The notes under the pieces: generated by a model | Told to the model about the DNA's origin: nothing | The model's input: only the letters and a program-made list of their open reading frames with translations | Databases searched by the model: none | DNA from: Rhizobium sp. 2MFCol3.1 | GTDB lineage: Bacteria > Pseudomonadota > Alphaproteobacteria > Rhizobiales > Rhizobiaceae | DNA length: 64,000 bases | NCBI RefSeq assembly: GCF_000377565.1 | Contig: NZ_KB898363.1 | Span: 1 to 64,000, forward strand | Direction of reading: 5' to 3' | In this document: positions 55,177-64,000 of the stretch, in pieces | How positions within the stretch are numbered: the first letter of the stretch is position 1 | Layout of the letters: each line of letters begins with the position of its first letter | Translations under genes and position numbers: made by a program

Positions 55177-55762
55177 ACTTTTGCGCGCGCATCGACAGCC
55201 AGCGTGTCGGCTTGCCGTCGTAGCCGCTGCCGTCTCCCTCGCTGATGACGACGCTGTGCCAGCCGGCTGCGCTCAACAGATCGGATAGAAGTTCGGCGGA
55301 CAGGTAGTTGTAATAGCGGCCGAAGCCGTCGTGTCCCTCGTCTTCGCCGGCCTTGAAGGTGGCGTGGAAGTGGCCGCCGGGCTTCAGTGCGCGCAGGATA
55401 CGGGCGAAGACATCGGGCAGTTGGGCGCGCGGCACATGCAGCAGGCTCGCCTCGGCCCAGACGCCGTCAAAGGCTTCGTCCTCGTCCAGTTCCTCGAAGC
55501 GCATGATTTCGACCGGGCGACAGAGCAGGGTTTCGGCCTCGCTCGCAAGCTCCGCGGAGCCGTCCGTCGGGGTGACGTCGAAGCCCTTGGAGAGCATGTA
55601 GGCGCTGTCCTGGCCGGCGCCACAGCCAAGTTCCAGAATGGCTGCACCCGGCTCCAATTTCGAGAGAAAAGCATCGAGACGGCGGATCGGCAGCGTTCTT
55701 TCACGCGCCGCGTAGGTCGCGGCGTTGTCTCTGTAGAAGGATGAGGTGGGTTCGTCGGACAT
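55175..55762 (-). CDS. SAM-dependent class I methyltransferase
   Basis: Small-molecule-type methyltransferase of 195 residues. Motif I AAILELGCGAGQDSAYMLSKGFDVTPTDGS (near 40-70) binds SAM; DGVWAEASLLHVPRAQLPDVFARILRALKPGGHFHATFKAGEDEG covers motifs II-III. The HVPR segment and C-terminal GWHSVV resemble the TehB/UbiE-like group. Substrate unknown. I start at ATG 55762 (GAGGCAAGG upstream); 24 extra residues from 55834 look non-coding. Confidence 0.88.
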   Translation of the reverse strand: MSDEPTSSFYRDNAATYAARERTLPIRRLDAFLSKLEPGAAILELGCGAGQDSAYMLSKGFDVTPTDGSAELASEAETLLCRPVEIMRFEELDEDEAFDGVWAEASLLHVPRAQLPDVFARILRALKPGGHFHATFKAGEDEGHDGFGRYYNYLSAELLSDLLSAAGWHSVVISEGDGSGYDGKPTRWLSMRAQK

Positions 55763-55873
55763 GATGCCTTGCCTCGTCAGATGGGAGGCAAAGCATATTG
55801 CAAAACGTATATATAAAACGTTGCGGCGCTCCACGCACGGCGGAACGCTCCGTCCTAGTTCGAAGCGTCTGCG

Positions 55874-56131
55874 TTACACCGAGCGGCGGCCACTCACCGC
55901 ATGGTACAGCCACAGCACGACGACAGCGCCGATGACTGATACGACGAGGCTGTAGATGTTGAAGCCGGTGACGCCGGAGGCGCCGAAGAAGGTGAAGATG
56001 ACGCCGCCGACGATGGCGCCGACGATCCCCAGCACGATGTCCATCAGCATGCCTGAACCGGTCTTGTTGACGATCTTGCTGCCGATGAAGCCGGCGATCA
56101 GTCCGAGAATAATCCACCCGATGACGGACAT
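55874..56131 (-). CDS. GlsB/YeaQ/YmgE family stress-response membrane protein
   Basis: Protein of 85 residues with three membrane helices (VIGWIILGLIAGFIGSKIV, MDIVLGIVGAIVGGVIFTFFG and YSLVVSVIGAVVVLWLYHAV) and the family's Gly-rich GxxxG packing, often annotated as transglycosylase-associated. Family members are induced by stress in several bacteria, but the molecular role is unclear. GGAGGGG stands 8-9 nt before ATG 56131. Confidence 0.9.
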   Translation of the reverse strand: MSVIGWIILGLIAGFIGSKIVNKTGSGMLMDIVLGIVGAIVGGVIFTFFGASGVTGFNIYSLVVSVIGAVVVLWLYHAVSGRRSV

Positions 56132-56274
56132 CTTGTCTTCCCCTCCTTGAATGGGCGGACAATCCGACCATCTTTCAGCATCAGCTAAAGTTGTCATGGC
56201 GGAATTCAAGGCTCGGTCGGGCCTCATGTTGTGTTTTTGCTCTTCGTTTCAAAACAACACCGAAGGAGAATGAC

Positions 56275-56763
56275 ATGGGATTGTTTGATGATGCCGTTCC
56301 CGGTGGGAACATCTCGAAGCCGATCATGATCGCGCTCGGCGCGCTTCTCGTCGGCAAGCTGCTTGGCGCCGGTGGCAAGAGCGAGCCGGAACAGGCGCAG
56401 CCGAACCAGCAAGCCAACGCCGGCGCCGACGATGGCGGGCTGCTTGGCAATCTCGGCGGGCTTGCTGGCAGCCTGGGTGGTCTCGGCGGTTTGGGCGGAT
56501 TGCTGGGCAAGCTCGCTGAGGCCGGGCAGGGGTCGGTCGCCGATTCCTGGGTAAAGCCTGGCCAGAACCAGCCGATAGCGCCCGGTAATCTGGAAAGCGC
56601 GCTCGGCTCGCAGACGATCAGCGATCTGGCGCGCCAGGCCGGGATCAGCGAGCAGGAGCTTTTGGCCCAGCTTTCCAAAGTTCTCCCTGGGGTCGTCGAC
56701 AAGCTGACGCCGCAGGGGCAGATCCCGAGCCAGGCGCAGATCGCGGCACTTCTGCGCTCCTGA
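56275..56763 (+). CDS. YidB/DUF937 family protein
   Basis: Protein of 162 residues. The N-terminal part is hydrophobic (ISKPIMIALGALLVGKLLGAGG). A Gly/Leu-rich repeat follows (GGLLGNLGGLAGSLGGLGGLGGLLGKL), and then the DUF937 C-terminal domain (VKPGQNQPIAPGNLESALGSQTISDLARQAGISEQELLAQLSKVLPGVVDKLTPQGQIPS). Function unknown. AAGGAG precedes ATG 56275. It is divergent from the GlsB-type gene. Confidence 0.88.
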   Translation: MGLFDDAVPGGNISKPIMIALGALLVGKLLGAGGKSEPEQAQPNQQANAGADDGGLLGNLGGLAGSLGGLGGLGGLLGKLAEAGQGSVADSWVKPGQNQPIAPGNLESALGSQTISDLARQAGISEQELLAQLSKVLPGVVDKLTPQGQIPSQAQIAALLRS

Positions 56764-56776
56764 TCATCTGCAATGA

Positions 56777-56811
56777 AAAGGCCGGCGGAGGTGGAAACCT
56801 TGCCGGCCTTT
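56777..56811. terminator. Terminator between yidB-like gene and ilvE
   Basis: AAAGGCCGGC ... GCCGGCCTTT, 10-bp outer stem with an inner AGGT/ACCT extension. It lies between convergent genes and can act both ways. Confidence 0.8.
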
Positions 56812-56837
56812 CGTCGTGATCGGATCTATCCGCTGGC

Positions 56838-57938
<1,101 letters not shown>

Positions 57939-58142
57939 TGTCCGGGCACCTTCATAGCCTGTTTGATTTCGGCGGCGACACTACTGCCGCAGCGTGTGCT
58001 TTGCAAAGGCCGATTTGGCCTGTTTTCGGATTAAAATTGCGGAAAATTGTCACGGTAGCAAACAAATAGGTCAGTAATGTTGACTTATCATTTATTGCGT
58101 GATCTTGTCCAGTAAAGACAAAAAATTACGAGGAAGCGCCCC

Positions 58143-59366
58143 ATGCTCAACTGGGATAACATCTTTGCAACCCGCTCGTCGCGCATGCGCGCTTCGGAAA
58201 TCCGCGAGCTTCTGAAGCTTCTCGACCAACCTGATATCATTTCGTTCGCGGGCGGAATTCCCGATCCGGCGCTGTTTCCGGACAAGGAGTTCAAGCAGGC
58301 CTATTCGGATATTTTCGACAGCACGGCGGTCAACTCGGCGCTGCAATATTCGGTCAGCGAAGGCTACAAGCCGCTGCGCGAATGGCTGGTGGGCGAGATG
58401 GGCAAGCTCGGGATCGCCTGCGGCCTCGACAACGTCTTCATCGTTTCCGGCTCGCAGCAGGGGCTGGATTATCTCGGCAAGCTGTTCCTGTCGCCCAACG
58501 ACACGGCGCTGGTGACGTGGCCGACCTATCTCGGTGCGCTGCAGGCGTTCAACGCCTATGAGCCGGCCTACGACCAGCTGACGCCCAACGGCAACCGTAC
58601 GCCTGCCTCCTATCAGGCGCAGGCCAAGGAAGCCGGCGGCAAGGTGAAGTTCGCCTATCTCTCCGCCGATTTCTCCAACCCGACCGGCGAGACCGTCGAT
58701 CTCGCGGGCCGCCAGAAGCTGATCAAGCTCGCCGACGAGATGGACATCGCCATCATCGAGGACGCGGCCTATCAGTCGCTGCGCTATGACGGCGAGGCGA
58801 TCGCGCCGATCCTGTCGCTGGAGATCGCCGAGAAGGGCGATATCGACAAGACGAGGACGATCTATTGCGGATCGTTCTCGAAGACGCTGGCGCCGGGCCT
58901 GCGCGTCGGCTTCATCGTCGCCAACGCGCCTGTTATCCGCAAGCTGGTGCTGATGAAGCAGGCGGCCGACCTGCATTCCTCGACGATCAACCAGATCGCC
59001 ATTGCCGAGGTCGCGCGCAAGGGCTTCGACGCCCAGGTCGCCAAGATCAAGGCAGCCTATAGCAAGCGTCGCGACGCGATGCTGGCTGCGCTCGCAAAGC
59101 ATATGCCAGCCGGCGTGAGCTGGACGAAGCCGGAGGGCGGCATGTTCGTCTGGGTGACACTGCCGAAGGGGATGGATGGGGCGAAGCTGCTCGCGAAATC
59201 GATCGAGACCGTCAAGGTCGCCTTCGTGCCAGGGCGCGCCTTCTTTGCCGATGGTTCGGGAGAGAACACCTTGCGCATGAGCTTCTCTTCCAGCAACGAG
59301 GAGAAGATCGAGGAAGGTATCGCGCGGCTTGGAAAGCTGATCGCGGGCGAGATCGGCGGCCACTGA
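58143..59366 (+). CDS. PLP-dependent aminotransferase (2-aminoadipate/LysN-like, class I/II)
   Basis: Fold-type I aminotransferase of 407 residues without the GntR DNA-binding domain of MocR proteins. PLP lysine in CGSFSKTLAPGLRVGFI (near 248); SFAGGIPDPALFPDKEF, VSGSQQGLDYLGKLFLSPND, LSADFSNPTGETVDLAGRQK and EDAAYQSLRYDG. It resembles LysN/ARO8-type enzymes acting on 2-aminoadipate, aromatic or branched-chain amino acids. GAGGAAG precedes the ATG. It is divergent from ilvE across a 204-bp A+T-rich gap, suggesting shared control. Confidence 0.9.
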   Translation: MLNWDNIFATRSSRMRASEIRELLKLLDQPDIISFAGGIPDPALFPDKEFKQAYSDIFDSTAVNSALQYSVSEGYKPLREWLVGEMGKLGIACGLDNVFIVSGSQQGLDYLGKLFLSPNDTALVTWPTYLGALQAFNAYEPAYDQLTPNGNRTPASYQAQAKEAGGKVKFAYLSADFSNPTGETVDLAGRQKLIKLADEMDIAIIEDAAYQSLRYDGEAIAPILSLEIAEKGDIDKTRTIYCGSFSKTLAPGLRVGFIVANAPVIRKLVLMKQAADLHSSTINQIAIAEVARKGFDAQVAKIKAAYSKRRDAMLAALAKHMPAGVSWTKPEGGMFVWVTLPKGMDGAKLLAKSIETVKVAFVPGRAFFADGSGENTLRMSFSSSNEEKIEEGIARLGKLIAGEIGGH

Positions 59367-59385
59367 GCCGCCGACCGTTTCGGTC

Positions 59386-60444
59386 TTATTGATTGAGGTG
59401 GGGGCCGAGCAGGGATAGATCGGCCTCGCCAAGCCTGTCGCTGGCGGTGTTGCGCTGGTGCCAGTAGGGATAGAGCAGCTGCGGCAGGCTGACATCGTCG
59501 AGCCGCTTGCGCTCTTCCGCCGACAGTTTCAGGTCGGCCGCCGCGAGATTGTCCTTGAACTGCGCTTCCGTGCGCCCGCCGATGATGACCGACGTCACCG
59601 CCTGGCGACCAAGCAGCCAGGCGAGCGCCACCTGGGCTGCCGAGACGTTGCGGCTTTCTGCCACCGACACCAGCGTTTCCACGATATTCCACAGGCGGTC
59701 CTCGTCGCGGATCGGCGGCTCGGTCCAGCCGGCGAACTGGCGGGTGCCTTCGGGGGCGGCCTGGTTGCGGCGATGCTTGCCAGACAGAAGACCGCCGGCG
59801 AGCGGGCTCCAGACCAGCACGCCCAGCCCCTGGTCGAGGCTGATCGGGAGCAGCTCGAATTCGGCGTCGCGGGCCTCCAGCGTGTAGTGGATCTGCTGGC
59901 TGACGAAGCGCTCGCGGTGTTCGCGTTCGCTGATCCCCAGCGCCTTCATGATGTGCCAGCCGGAGAAGTTGGAGCATCCGACGTAGCGGACCTTGCCCTG
60001 CTTCACGAGCGTATCTAGCGCCTCCAGTGTTTCCTCGAGCGGCGTCTGGCCGTCCCATTCATGGACCTGGTAGAGGTCGATGACATCGGTCTTCATCCGC
60101 TTCAGGCTGGCTTCGCAGGCGCTGATCAGGTGGTAGCGCGAATTGCCGGCGTCGTTCGGGCCTTCGCCCATCGGGAAGCGGGCCTTGGTGGCGATCAGCG
60201 TGCCGTTCTTTCTGACGCCACCGAGGATCTCGCCGATGATCTCCTCGGATGCACCCGCCGAATAGACGTCGGCCGTGTCGATCAGGTTGACGCCGGCGTC
60301 GATGCACATGTCGACCAGCCGGCGGGCTTCCGAGACGCCGAGGTCGCCCACGGTCTTCGCCCAGCCCTGGCCGCCGAAGGTCATGGTGCCCATGGTGAGC
60401 GTGGAAACCCTGAGGCCCGAACGGCCCAATTGACGATATTCCAT
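59386..60444 (-). CDS. Aldo/keto reductase (Kv-beta/YghZ-like branch)
   Basis: NADPH-dependent reductase of 352 residues. Tetrad: Asp/Tyr in LIDTADVYSAGASEE, Lys in TLIATKARFPMGEG, His in DLYQVHEWDGQTPLEE; NADPH loop VTSVIIGGRTEAQFKDNLAAADL. It is a clear paralogue of the enzyme at 11763-12797 and ends with a family-typical PYWHQRNTASDRL tail. The start at ATG 60444 has GGAGGA upstream; the frame continues open for 94 further codons of non-homologous sequence. Confidence 0.93.
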   Translation of the reverse strand: MEYRQLGRSGLRVSTLTMGTMTFGGQGWAKTVGDLGVSEARRLVDMCIDAGVNLIDTADVYSAGASEEIIGEILGGVRKNGTLIATKARFPMGEGPNDAGNSRYHLISACEASLKRMKTDVIDLYQVHEWDGQTPLEETLEALDTLVKQGKVRYVGCSNFSGWHIMKALGISEREHRERFVSQQIHYTLEARDAEFELLPISLDQGLGVLVWSPLAGGLLSGKHRRNQAAPEGTRQFAGWTEPPIRDEDRLWNIVETLVSVAESRNVSAAQVALAWLLGRQAVTSVIIGGRTEAQFKDNLAAADLKLSAEERKRLDDVSLPQLLYPYWHQRNTASDRLGEADLSLLGPHLNQ

Positions 60445-60611
60445 AAGACTTCCTCCTGTCCCGAAATCGAAAATCAAAACGCGGGCTAGAAGATAGGGGG
60501 GAGGTGATGGGGTCAAGGGTGGATGGCCCCGTGATCGGTGAATAGCAGCTGTCACAATCGTGTTAATCCAGATGTCTAATGAACGGCCTTCCATCACCGA
60601 GGGCATTATCC

Positions 60612-61589
60612 ATGAAGACCATCGTTTCCGCCGCGGCACTTCTCGCTGCAAGCCTGTTTGCCATTCCCGCATCCGCCGAAAACCTGGTGCTCTACACCAG
60701 CCAGCCGAACGAGGATGCGCAGGCAACCGTCGATGGCTTCATGGCCGCCAATCCCGATATCAAGGTCGACTGGGTACGCGACGGCACGCCGAAGATCATG
60801 GCCAAGCTGCAGGCCGAGATCGAGGCCGGCAATCCGGTTGCCGACGTTCTCCTGATTGCCGACACGGTGACGCTCGAACGCCTCAAGGAAGCCGGCAAGC
60901 TGATGGCCTACAAGTCGCCTGAAGCCGCGAACTACGACGCCTCGCTGTTCGACGCCGACGGCTACTACTATTCGACCAAGCTGATCACCACAGGCATCAT
61001 CTACAACACGTCGGCCTCGCTGAAGCCGACAAGCTGGAAGGACCTGACGAAGCCGGAAGCCAAGGGCCTCGTCACCATGCCGAGCCCGCTGACCTCGGGT
61101 GCGGCACTCATCCACGCGCAGACGCTTGCCGGCGTCGATGGCCTCGGCTGGGACTTCTACAAGGATCTGGCCGCAAACGGCGCTACCGCTGCCGGCGGTA
61201 ACGGCGCCATCCTCAAGGCCGTCGCCTCGGGCGAAAAGGCCTATGGCATGATCGTCGACTACATGCCGATCCGCGAAAAGGCCAAGGGCGCGCCGGTCGA
61301 GTTCGTCTTCCCGACGGAAGGCGTTTCCGCGGTGACCGAGCCGGTCGGCATCCTCGCCAGCGCCAAGAACGCCGACGCCGCCAAGAAGTTCGTCGATTAC
61401 GTGCTCTCCGAAAAGGGCCAGGAAGGCTTCGTCAAGCTCGGCTACATCCCTGCTCGCAACGGCATGAAGCTTCCGGAAGGCTTCCCGGCACGTGACACGA
61501 TCAAGGTGCTGCCGATCAACGCTGCCTCCGCGCTCAAGAACACCGATGCCGACCTGAAGACCTTCTCGGGCATCTACGGCTCGAACTGA
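60612..61589 (+). CDS. ABC transporter periplasmic iron(III)-type binding protein
   Basis: Ferric-ion-type substrate-binding protein of 325 residues. The signal peptide MKTIVSAAALLAASLFAIPASA is cleaved before ENLVLYTSQP. The FbpA/AfuA-like body includes GNPVADVLLIADTVTLERLKEAGKLM, GYYYSTKLITTGIIYNTS and MPSPLTSGAALIHAQTLAG, with YY near 105 in a position that could help bind metal. Phosphonate and thiamine-like binders share this fold, so iron is probable rather than proved. I start at ATG 60612 (GAGG upstream) because ATG 60579 gives an atypical leader. First gene of a three-gene operon. Confidence 0.87.
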   Translation: MKTIVSAAALLAASLFAIPASAENLVLYTSQPNEDAQATVDGFMAANPDIKVDWVRDGTPKIMAKLQAEIEAGNPVADVLLIADTVTLERLKEAGKLMAYKSPEAANYDASLFDADGYYYSTKLITTGIIYNTSASLKPTSWKDLTKPEAKGLVTMPSPLTSGAALIHAQTLAGVDGLGWDFYKDLAANGATAAGGNGAILKAVASGEKAYGMIVDYMPIREKAKGAPVEFVFPTEGVSAVTEPVGILASAKNADAAKKFVDYVLSEKGQEGFVKLGYIPARNGMKLPEGFPARDTIKVLPINAASALKNTDADLKTFSGIYGSN

Positions 61590-61599
61590 TCTCATCTCG

Positions 61600-63294
61600 A
61601 TGTACGGATATGTGCGTCCCGGAAACAGCCAGCCCGTCTGGCTGTTTCCTTTTATCGGTCTGATCGTCCTCATCCTCAGCGTGCTGCCGCTTGCGCGGCT
61701 GGCGATGACGGGTATCGCCGCGCTCGCCAATGGCGGCGCGATTGCGGTTCTGTCCGATCCGGCGCTGTGGTCGGCGACCTATTACACGCTGGTGACGGCC
61801 GTCCTCGGCACGGTCATCTCGCTTGCGATCGGCTGCGCCTTCGCCTTCCTGCTGACGCTCACCGACATCAAGGCCAAGGGGCTGATCAGCTTCCTCTTCG
61901 TGCTGCCGATGATGATCCCGCCGCAGGTGACGGCACTTGCCTGGGTGCAGATGTCGGGGCCGTCGAGCCCGCTTCTGAAGGCGCTGCATATCGCGCCGCC
62001 GCTGGGCTCGCCGCAGCTGCTCTATTCGATCGGCGGCATTGCGCTGCTTTATGGCGTGCAGCATGCGCCGCTGGTTTATCTGGCGCTGCGGGCGAGCCTG
62101 ATGTCGCTGCCGCGCGACGGGGTCGAGGCGGCGCGTCTGTCGGGAGCCCCGAGCTTCCGGGTGTTTCGCGACATCATTCTGCCGCTGTCGCTGCCGGGGA
62201 TTATCGCTGGCGCCGCGATCTCCTTCGTTTCCTGCACCGGCAATTTCGGCATTCCCGCCATTCTCGGCATCCCGGCCTCGATCTACACGCTGCCGACGCT
62301 GATCTTCACCAAGTTTTCGGCCTTCACCAGCCGCACCTTCGGCGACGTGGCGCTGCTCTCGGCGATCATCGCGATCATCTCGGTGGCAGGTCTCGCCATC
62401 CAGGACCGGGCGCTGCGTGGGCGCGATTATCGCGTGCTCGGTCTTTCGGGCGCCACCGCCACCTTCGAGCTTGGATACTGGAAGCTCCTGTTTGCGCCTG
62501 TTCTCTGGATCGTCATCTTTTTCATGCTCGCCGCACCCTTCTTCGCGCTGCTCGCAGGCGCCCTTGTGCCGGCCTATGGCGTGCCCTTGACCTTCAAGAC
62601 GATGACATTCCATGCCTTCTCCGAGATCCTGTTCAAGCAGGCGGTGACGCGCACGGCTTTCGTCAATTCGCTGTCGCTGGCGGCGGGTACTGCGATATGT
62701 CTCCTTGTGGTGACTGTGCTTGCGGCCTACGCGCTGACGCGGCGCAGGGATTTGCTTGGGCGCATCGTCGCCAGCGTCATAGAGATCCCGTATTCGCTGC
62801 CGGGGATCGTCGTCGCGGTGTCGTTCATCCTGGTCTTCGCGGCACCGATACCGCTGATCAACGTGACGATCTACGGTACGGTCTGGATCATCCTGATCGC
62901 CTATCTCTCCAGCTTCTTCGCCGTCAGCCTCAAGCCCGTGGTCAGCGCCTTCCACCAGCTCGATCCGGCGCTGGAAGAGGCGGCGCGGTTGTCGGGGGCG
63001 GGGTTTTTCCGGCGACTGAAGGATATCATCGTGCCGCTGATCGCGCCGGCGGCCGGCGCCTCGGTGATCCTCGTCTTTTTGATCGCCTGCAACGAGCTCA
63101 CCATCTCGGCGCTGCTCTGGTCGGCGGGCACGCAGACGCTCGGCGTCGCCATCTACAATCTCGATGACAGCGGCAGCTCCGATCTCGCTTCGGCGCTCTC
63201 GGTGCTCGTCGTTCTCATGGTCGTTTTCATGATGCTGCTTCTGGAACTGATGGCAAAGCGGCTGCCGAAGGGAGTTGTGCCGTGGCGAAACTGA
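61600..63294 (+). CDS. ABC transporter permease (FbpB-like, fused double permease)
   Basis: Inner-membrane permease of 564 residues made of two fused half-permeases, each with about six helices and an EAA loop: VEAARLSGAPSFRVFRDIILPLSLPGI near 175 and LEEAARLSGAGFFRRLKDIIVPLIAPA near 465. This is the arrangement of iron(III) importers such as FbpB/SfuB. It starts 10 bp after the binding-protein gene with a poor ribosome site, and its first helix overlaps a terminator hairpin in the DNA, consistent with lower expression than the binding protein. It overlaps the ATPase gene by 13 bp. Confidence 0.9.
   Translation: MYGYVRPGNSQPVWLFPFIGLIVLILSVLPLARLAMTGIAALANGGAIAVLSDPALWSATYYTLVTAVLGTVISLAIGCAFAFLLTLTDIKAKGLISFLFVLPMMIPPQVTALAWVQMSGPSSPLLKALHIAPPLGSPQLLYSIGGIALLYGVQHAPLVYLALRASLMSLPRDGVEAARLSGAPSFRVFRDIILPLSLPGIIAGAAISFVSCTGNFGIPAILGIPASIYTLPTLIFTKFSAFTSRTFGDVALLSAIIAIISVAGLAIQDRALRGRDYRVLGLSGATATFELGYWKLLFAPVLWIVIFFMLAAPFFALLAGALVPAYGVPLTFKTMTFHAFSEILFKQAVTRTAFVNSLSLAAGTAICLLVVTVLAAYALTRRRDLLGRIVASVIEIPYSLPGIVVAVSFILVFAAPIPLINVTIYGTVWIILIAYLSSFFAVSLKPVVSAFHQLDPALEEAARLSGAGFFRRLKDIIVPLIAPAAGASVILVFLIACNELTISALLWSAGTQTLGVAIYNLDDSGSSDLASALSVLVVLMVVFMMLLLELMAKRLPKGVVPWRN
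61621..61653 (+). terminator. Intrinsic-terminator hairpin inside the 5' end of the permease gene
   Basis: GGAAACAGCCAG (61621-61632), CCCGT loop, CTGGCTGTTTCC (61638-61649), then TTTT. The perfect 12-bp stem with T-run lies 22-54 bases into the permease frame. It should stop most transcripts after the binding-protein gene, giving an excess of binding protein. Confidence 0.75.
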
Positions 63295-64000
63295 TCCTCA
63301 ATCGCGTCGCCAAGGATTTCGGCACAGGCCGGGCCGCCGTCTCCAACCTTTCGATCGACGTGCGCGAGGGCGGATTCCTGGCGCTGCTCGGGCCGTCCGG
63401 CTGCGGCAAGACGACGGTGCTTCGCATGATCGCCGGCTTCGAGACGCCGACCGACGGGTCGCTGCATCTCGGCGAACGGCTGCTCGCCGACGCCTCGCAA
63501 TCGCTGCCGCCGGAAAAGCGCAACATGGCGATGGTGTTCCAGTCCTATGCGCTGTGGCCTCATATGAGCGTCGCCGACAATGTCGGCTATCCCCTGAAGG
63601 TGCGCGGTATCTCGGGCGAGGCCTATCGCAGGAAGGTGGGCGAGGCGCTGTCGACCGTGAGGCTCGAAGCCTATGCGGAGCGGCGGCCGGCCGATCTCTC
63701 GGGCGGGCAGCGGCAGCGCGTGGCTCTGGCGCGCTGCCTCGTCACGTCCCCCGACGTGGTGCTGCTCGACGAGCCGCTCGCCAATCTCGACCGACACCTG
63801 AAGCAGGAGATGGAGGAGACGTTTCGCGAGTTTCATCAGCGCTCCGGCGCGACGATGGTCTATGTCACACACGACCAGAGCGAGGCGATGGCGCTGGCGA
63901 CCGATGTCGCGGTGATGTCGGAAGGCCAGCTGCTGCAGGTGGCGCCGCCGGATGAAATCTATGCGCGGCCGGAAGGGCGCGTCGTCGGCGGGTTGATCGG
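63282..64000 (+). CDS. ABC transporter ATP-binding protein (FbpC-like), truncated by window end
   Basis: ATPase subunit of the importer; 239 codons lie inside the window and the frame is still open at base 64000. Walker A LGPSGCGKTT (near 37-46), Q-loop MVFQSYALWPHMSV, signature LSGGQRQRVALARCLV, Walker B VVLLDEPLANLD, switch His in VYVTHDQSEAMAL. The gene starts at GTG 63282 with GGGAG 7 nt upstream, overlapping the permease end. The C-terminal regulatory domain that would separate FbpC from other MalK-like ATPases is beyond the window. Confidence 0.92.
   Translation, partial: MAKLILNRVAKDFGTGRAAVSNLSIDVREGGFLALLGPSGCGKTTVLRMIAGFETPTDGSLHLGERLLADASQSLPPEKRNMAMVFQSYALWPHMSVADNVGYPLKVRGISGEAYRRKVGEALSTVRLEAYAERRPADLSGGQRQRVALARCLVTSPDVVLLDEPLANLDRHLKQEMEETFREFHQRSGATMVYVTHDQSEAMALATDVAVMSEGQLLQVAPPDEIYARPEGRVVGGLI

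Noticed and set aside
61767..63167. Long second-frame open frame inside the ABC permease gene
   Set aside because: No hydrophobic helices or family motifs; the permease frame has both EAA loops.

Overview
The window looks like chromosome of an alphaproteobacterium of the order Hyphomicrobiales, most likely Rhizobiaceae (Rhizobium/Agrobacterium type). The support is G+C-rich coding sequence with frequent TTG and GTG starts, a split (two-piece) tmRNA gene with the tag ANDNYAEARLAA, an alphaproteobacterial-type SspB, DUF4169 and DUF2000 proteins, a rhizobial-type flagellin, dispersed palindromic repeats, and the order thyA-folA-hflK-hflC-degP / serB<>miaA / ilv. Nearly all of it is dense chromosomal gene content. 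There is no prophage, no CRISPR array and no recognisable transposase.

Layout. 0.2-5.8 kb: alpha/beta hydrolase and a two-gene RND efflux pump. 6-8 kb: an isolated flagellin paralogue and an OmpA-type lipoprotein. 8-12.8 kb: DUF2000 gene, a broken AraC regulator, an AbrB-family membrane protein, and a divergent LysR/aldo-keto reductase pair. 12.9-18.3 kb: a GlcD/D-lactate-dehydrogenase-type flavoprotein and a large AsmA protein. 18.3-20.4 kb (minus strand): GrpB, ribbon-helix-helix, DUF4169, SspB, then ssrA. 20.6-28 kb: thymidylate and folate synthesis, HflKC and DegP protein quality control, serB and miaA. 28-33 kb: a HerA-type ATPase and the acetolactate synthase operon behind an Ile/Leu/Val leader-peptide attenuator. 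33-36.3 kb: HxlR/GST, aldo-keto reductase, MazEF, LysE exporter. 36.4-39.1 kb: cobalt-type nitrile hydratase operon interrupted by a ~1 kb islet. 39.1-42.9 kb: ECF sigma/anti-sigma operon, RecD-like helicase, MerR-LuxR fusion. 43.3-53.1 kb: pdxJ and a run of small redox, efflux and regulator pairs (QorB/QorR-like, MFS/TetR, MarR-GNAT, racemase, NDH-2, zinc alcohol dehydrogenase/AraC). 53.2-59.4 kb: TetR, ilvC, methyltransferase, GlsB/YeaQ, YidB, ilvE and a second aminotransferase. 59.4-64 kb: aldo-keto reductase and an iron-type ABC importer whose ATPase runs off the window.

Functional threads. Branched-chain amino acid synthesis is represented by ilvB, ilvN, ilvC and ilvE. Proteolysis and ribosome rescue are represented together by tmRNA, SspB, HflKC and DegP. 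Redox and electrophile stress is covered by many regulator/enzyme pairs with visible palindromic operators.

The most unusual signals are: (1) an islet of about 1 kb in the 3' end of the nitrile hydratase beta gene, flanked by a 20-bp direct repeat; (2) a 42-bp duplication of the ilvC 3' end 93 bp downstream; (3) a 174-bp in-frame insertion that stops the AraC gene; (4) the near-leaderless ilv attenuator; (5) a strong intrinsic-terminator hairpin inside the start of the ABC permease gene; (6) a 12-bp motif shared by the qorR-like gene and ndh; (7) a three-copy 18-bp array between the alcohol dehydrogenase and its AraC regulator. No wholly new multi-gene system was recognised; the islet in (1) is the best candidate for something undescribed.
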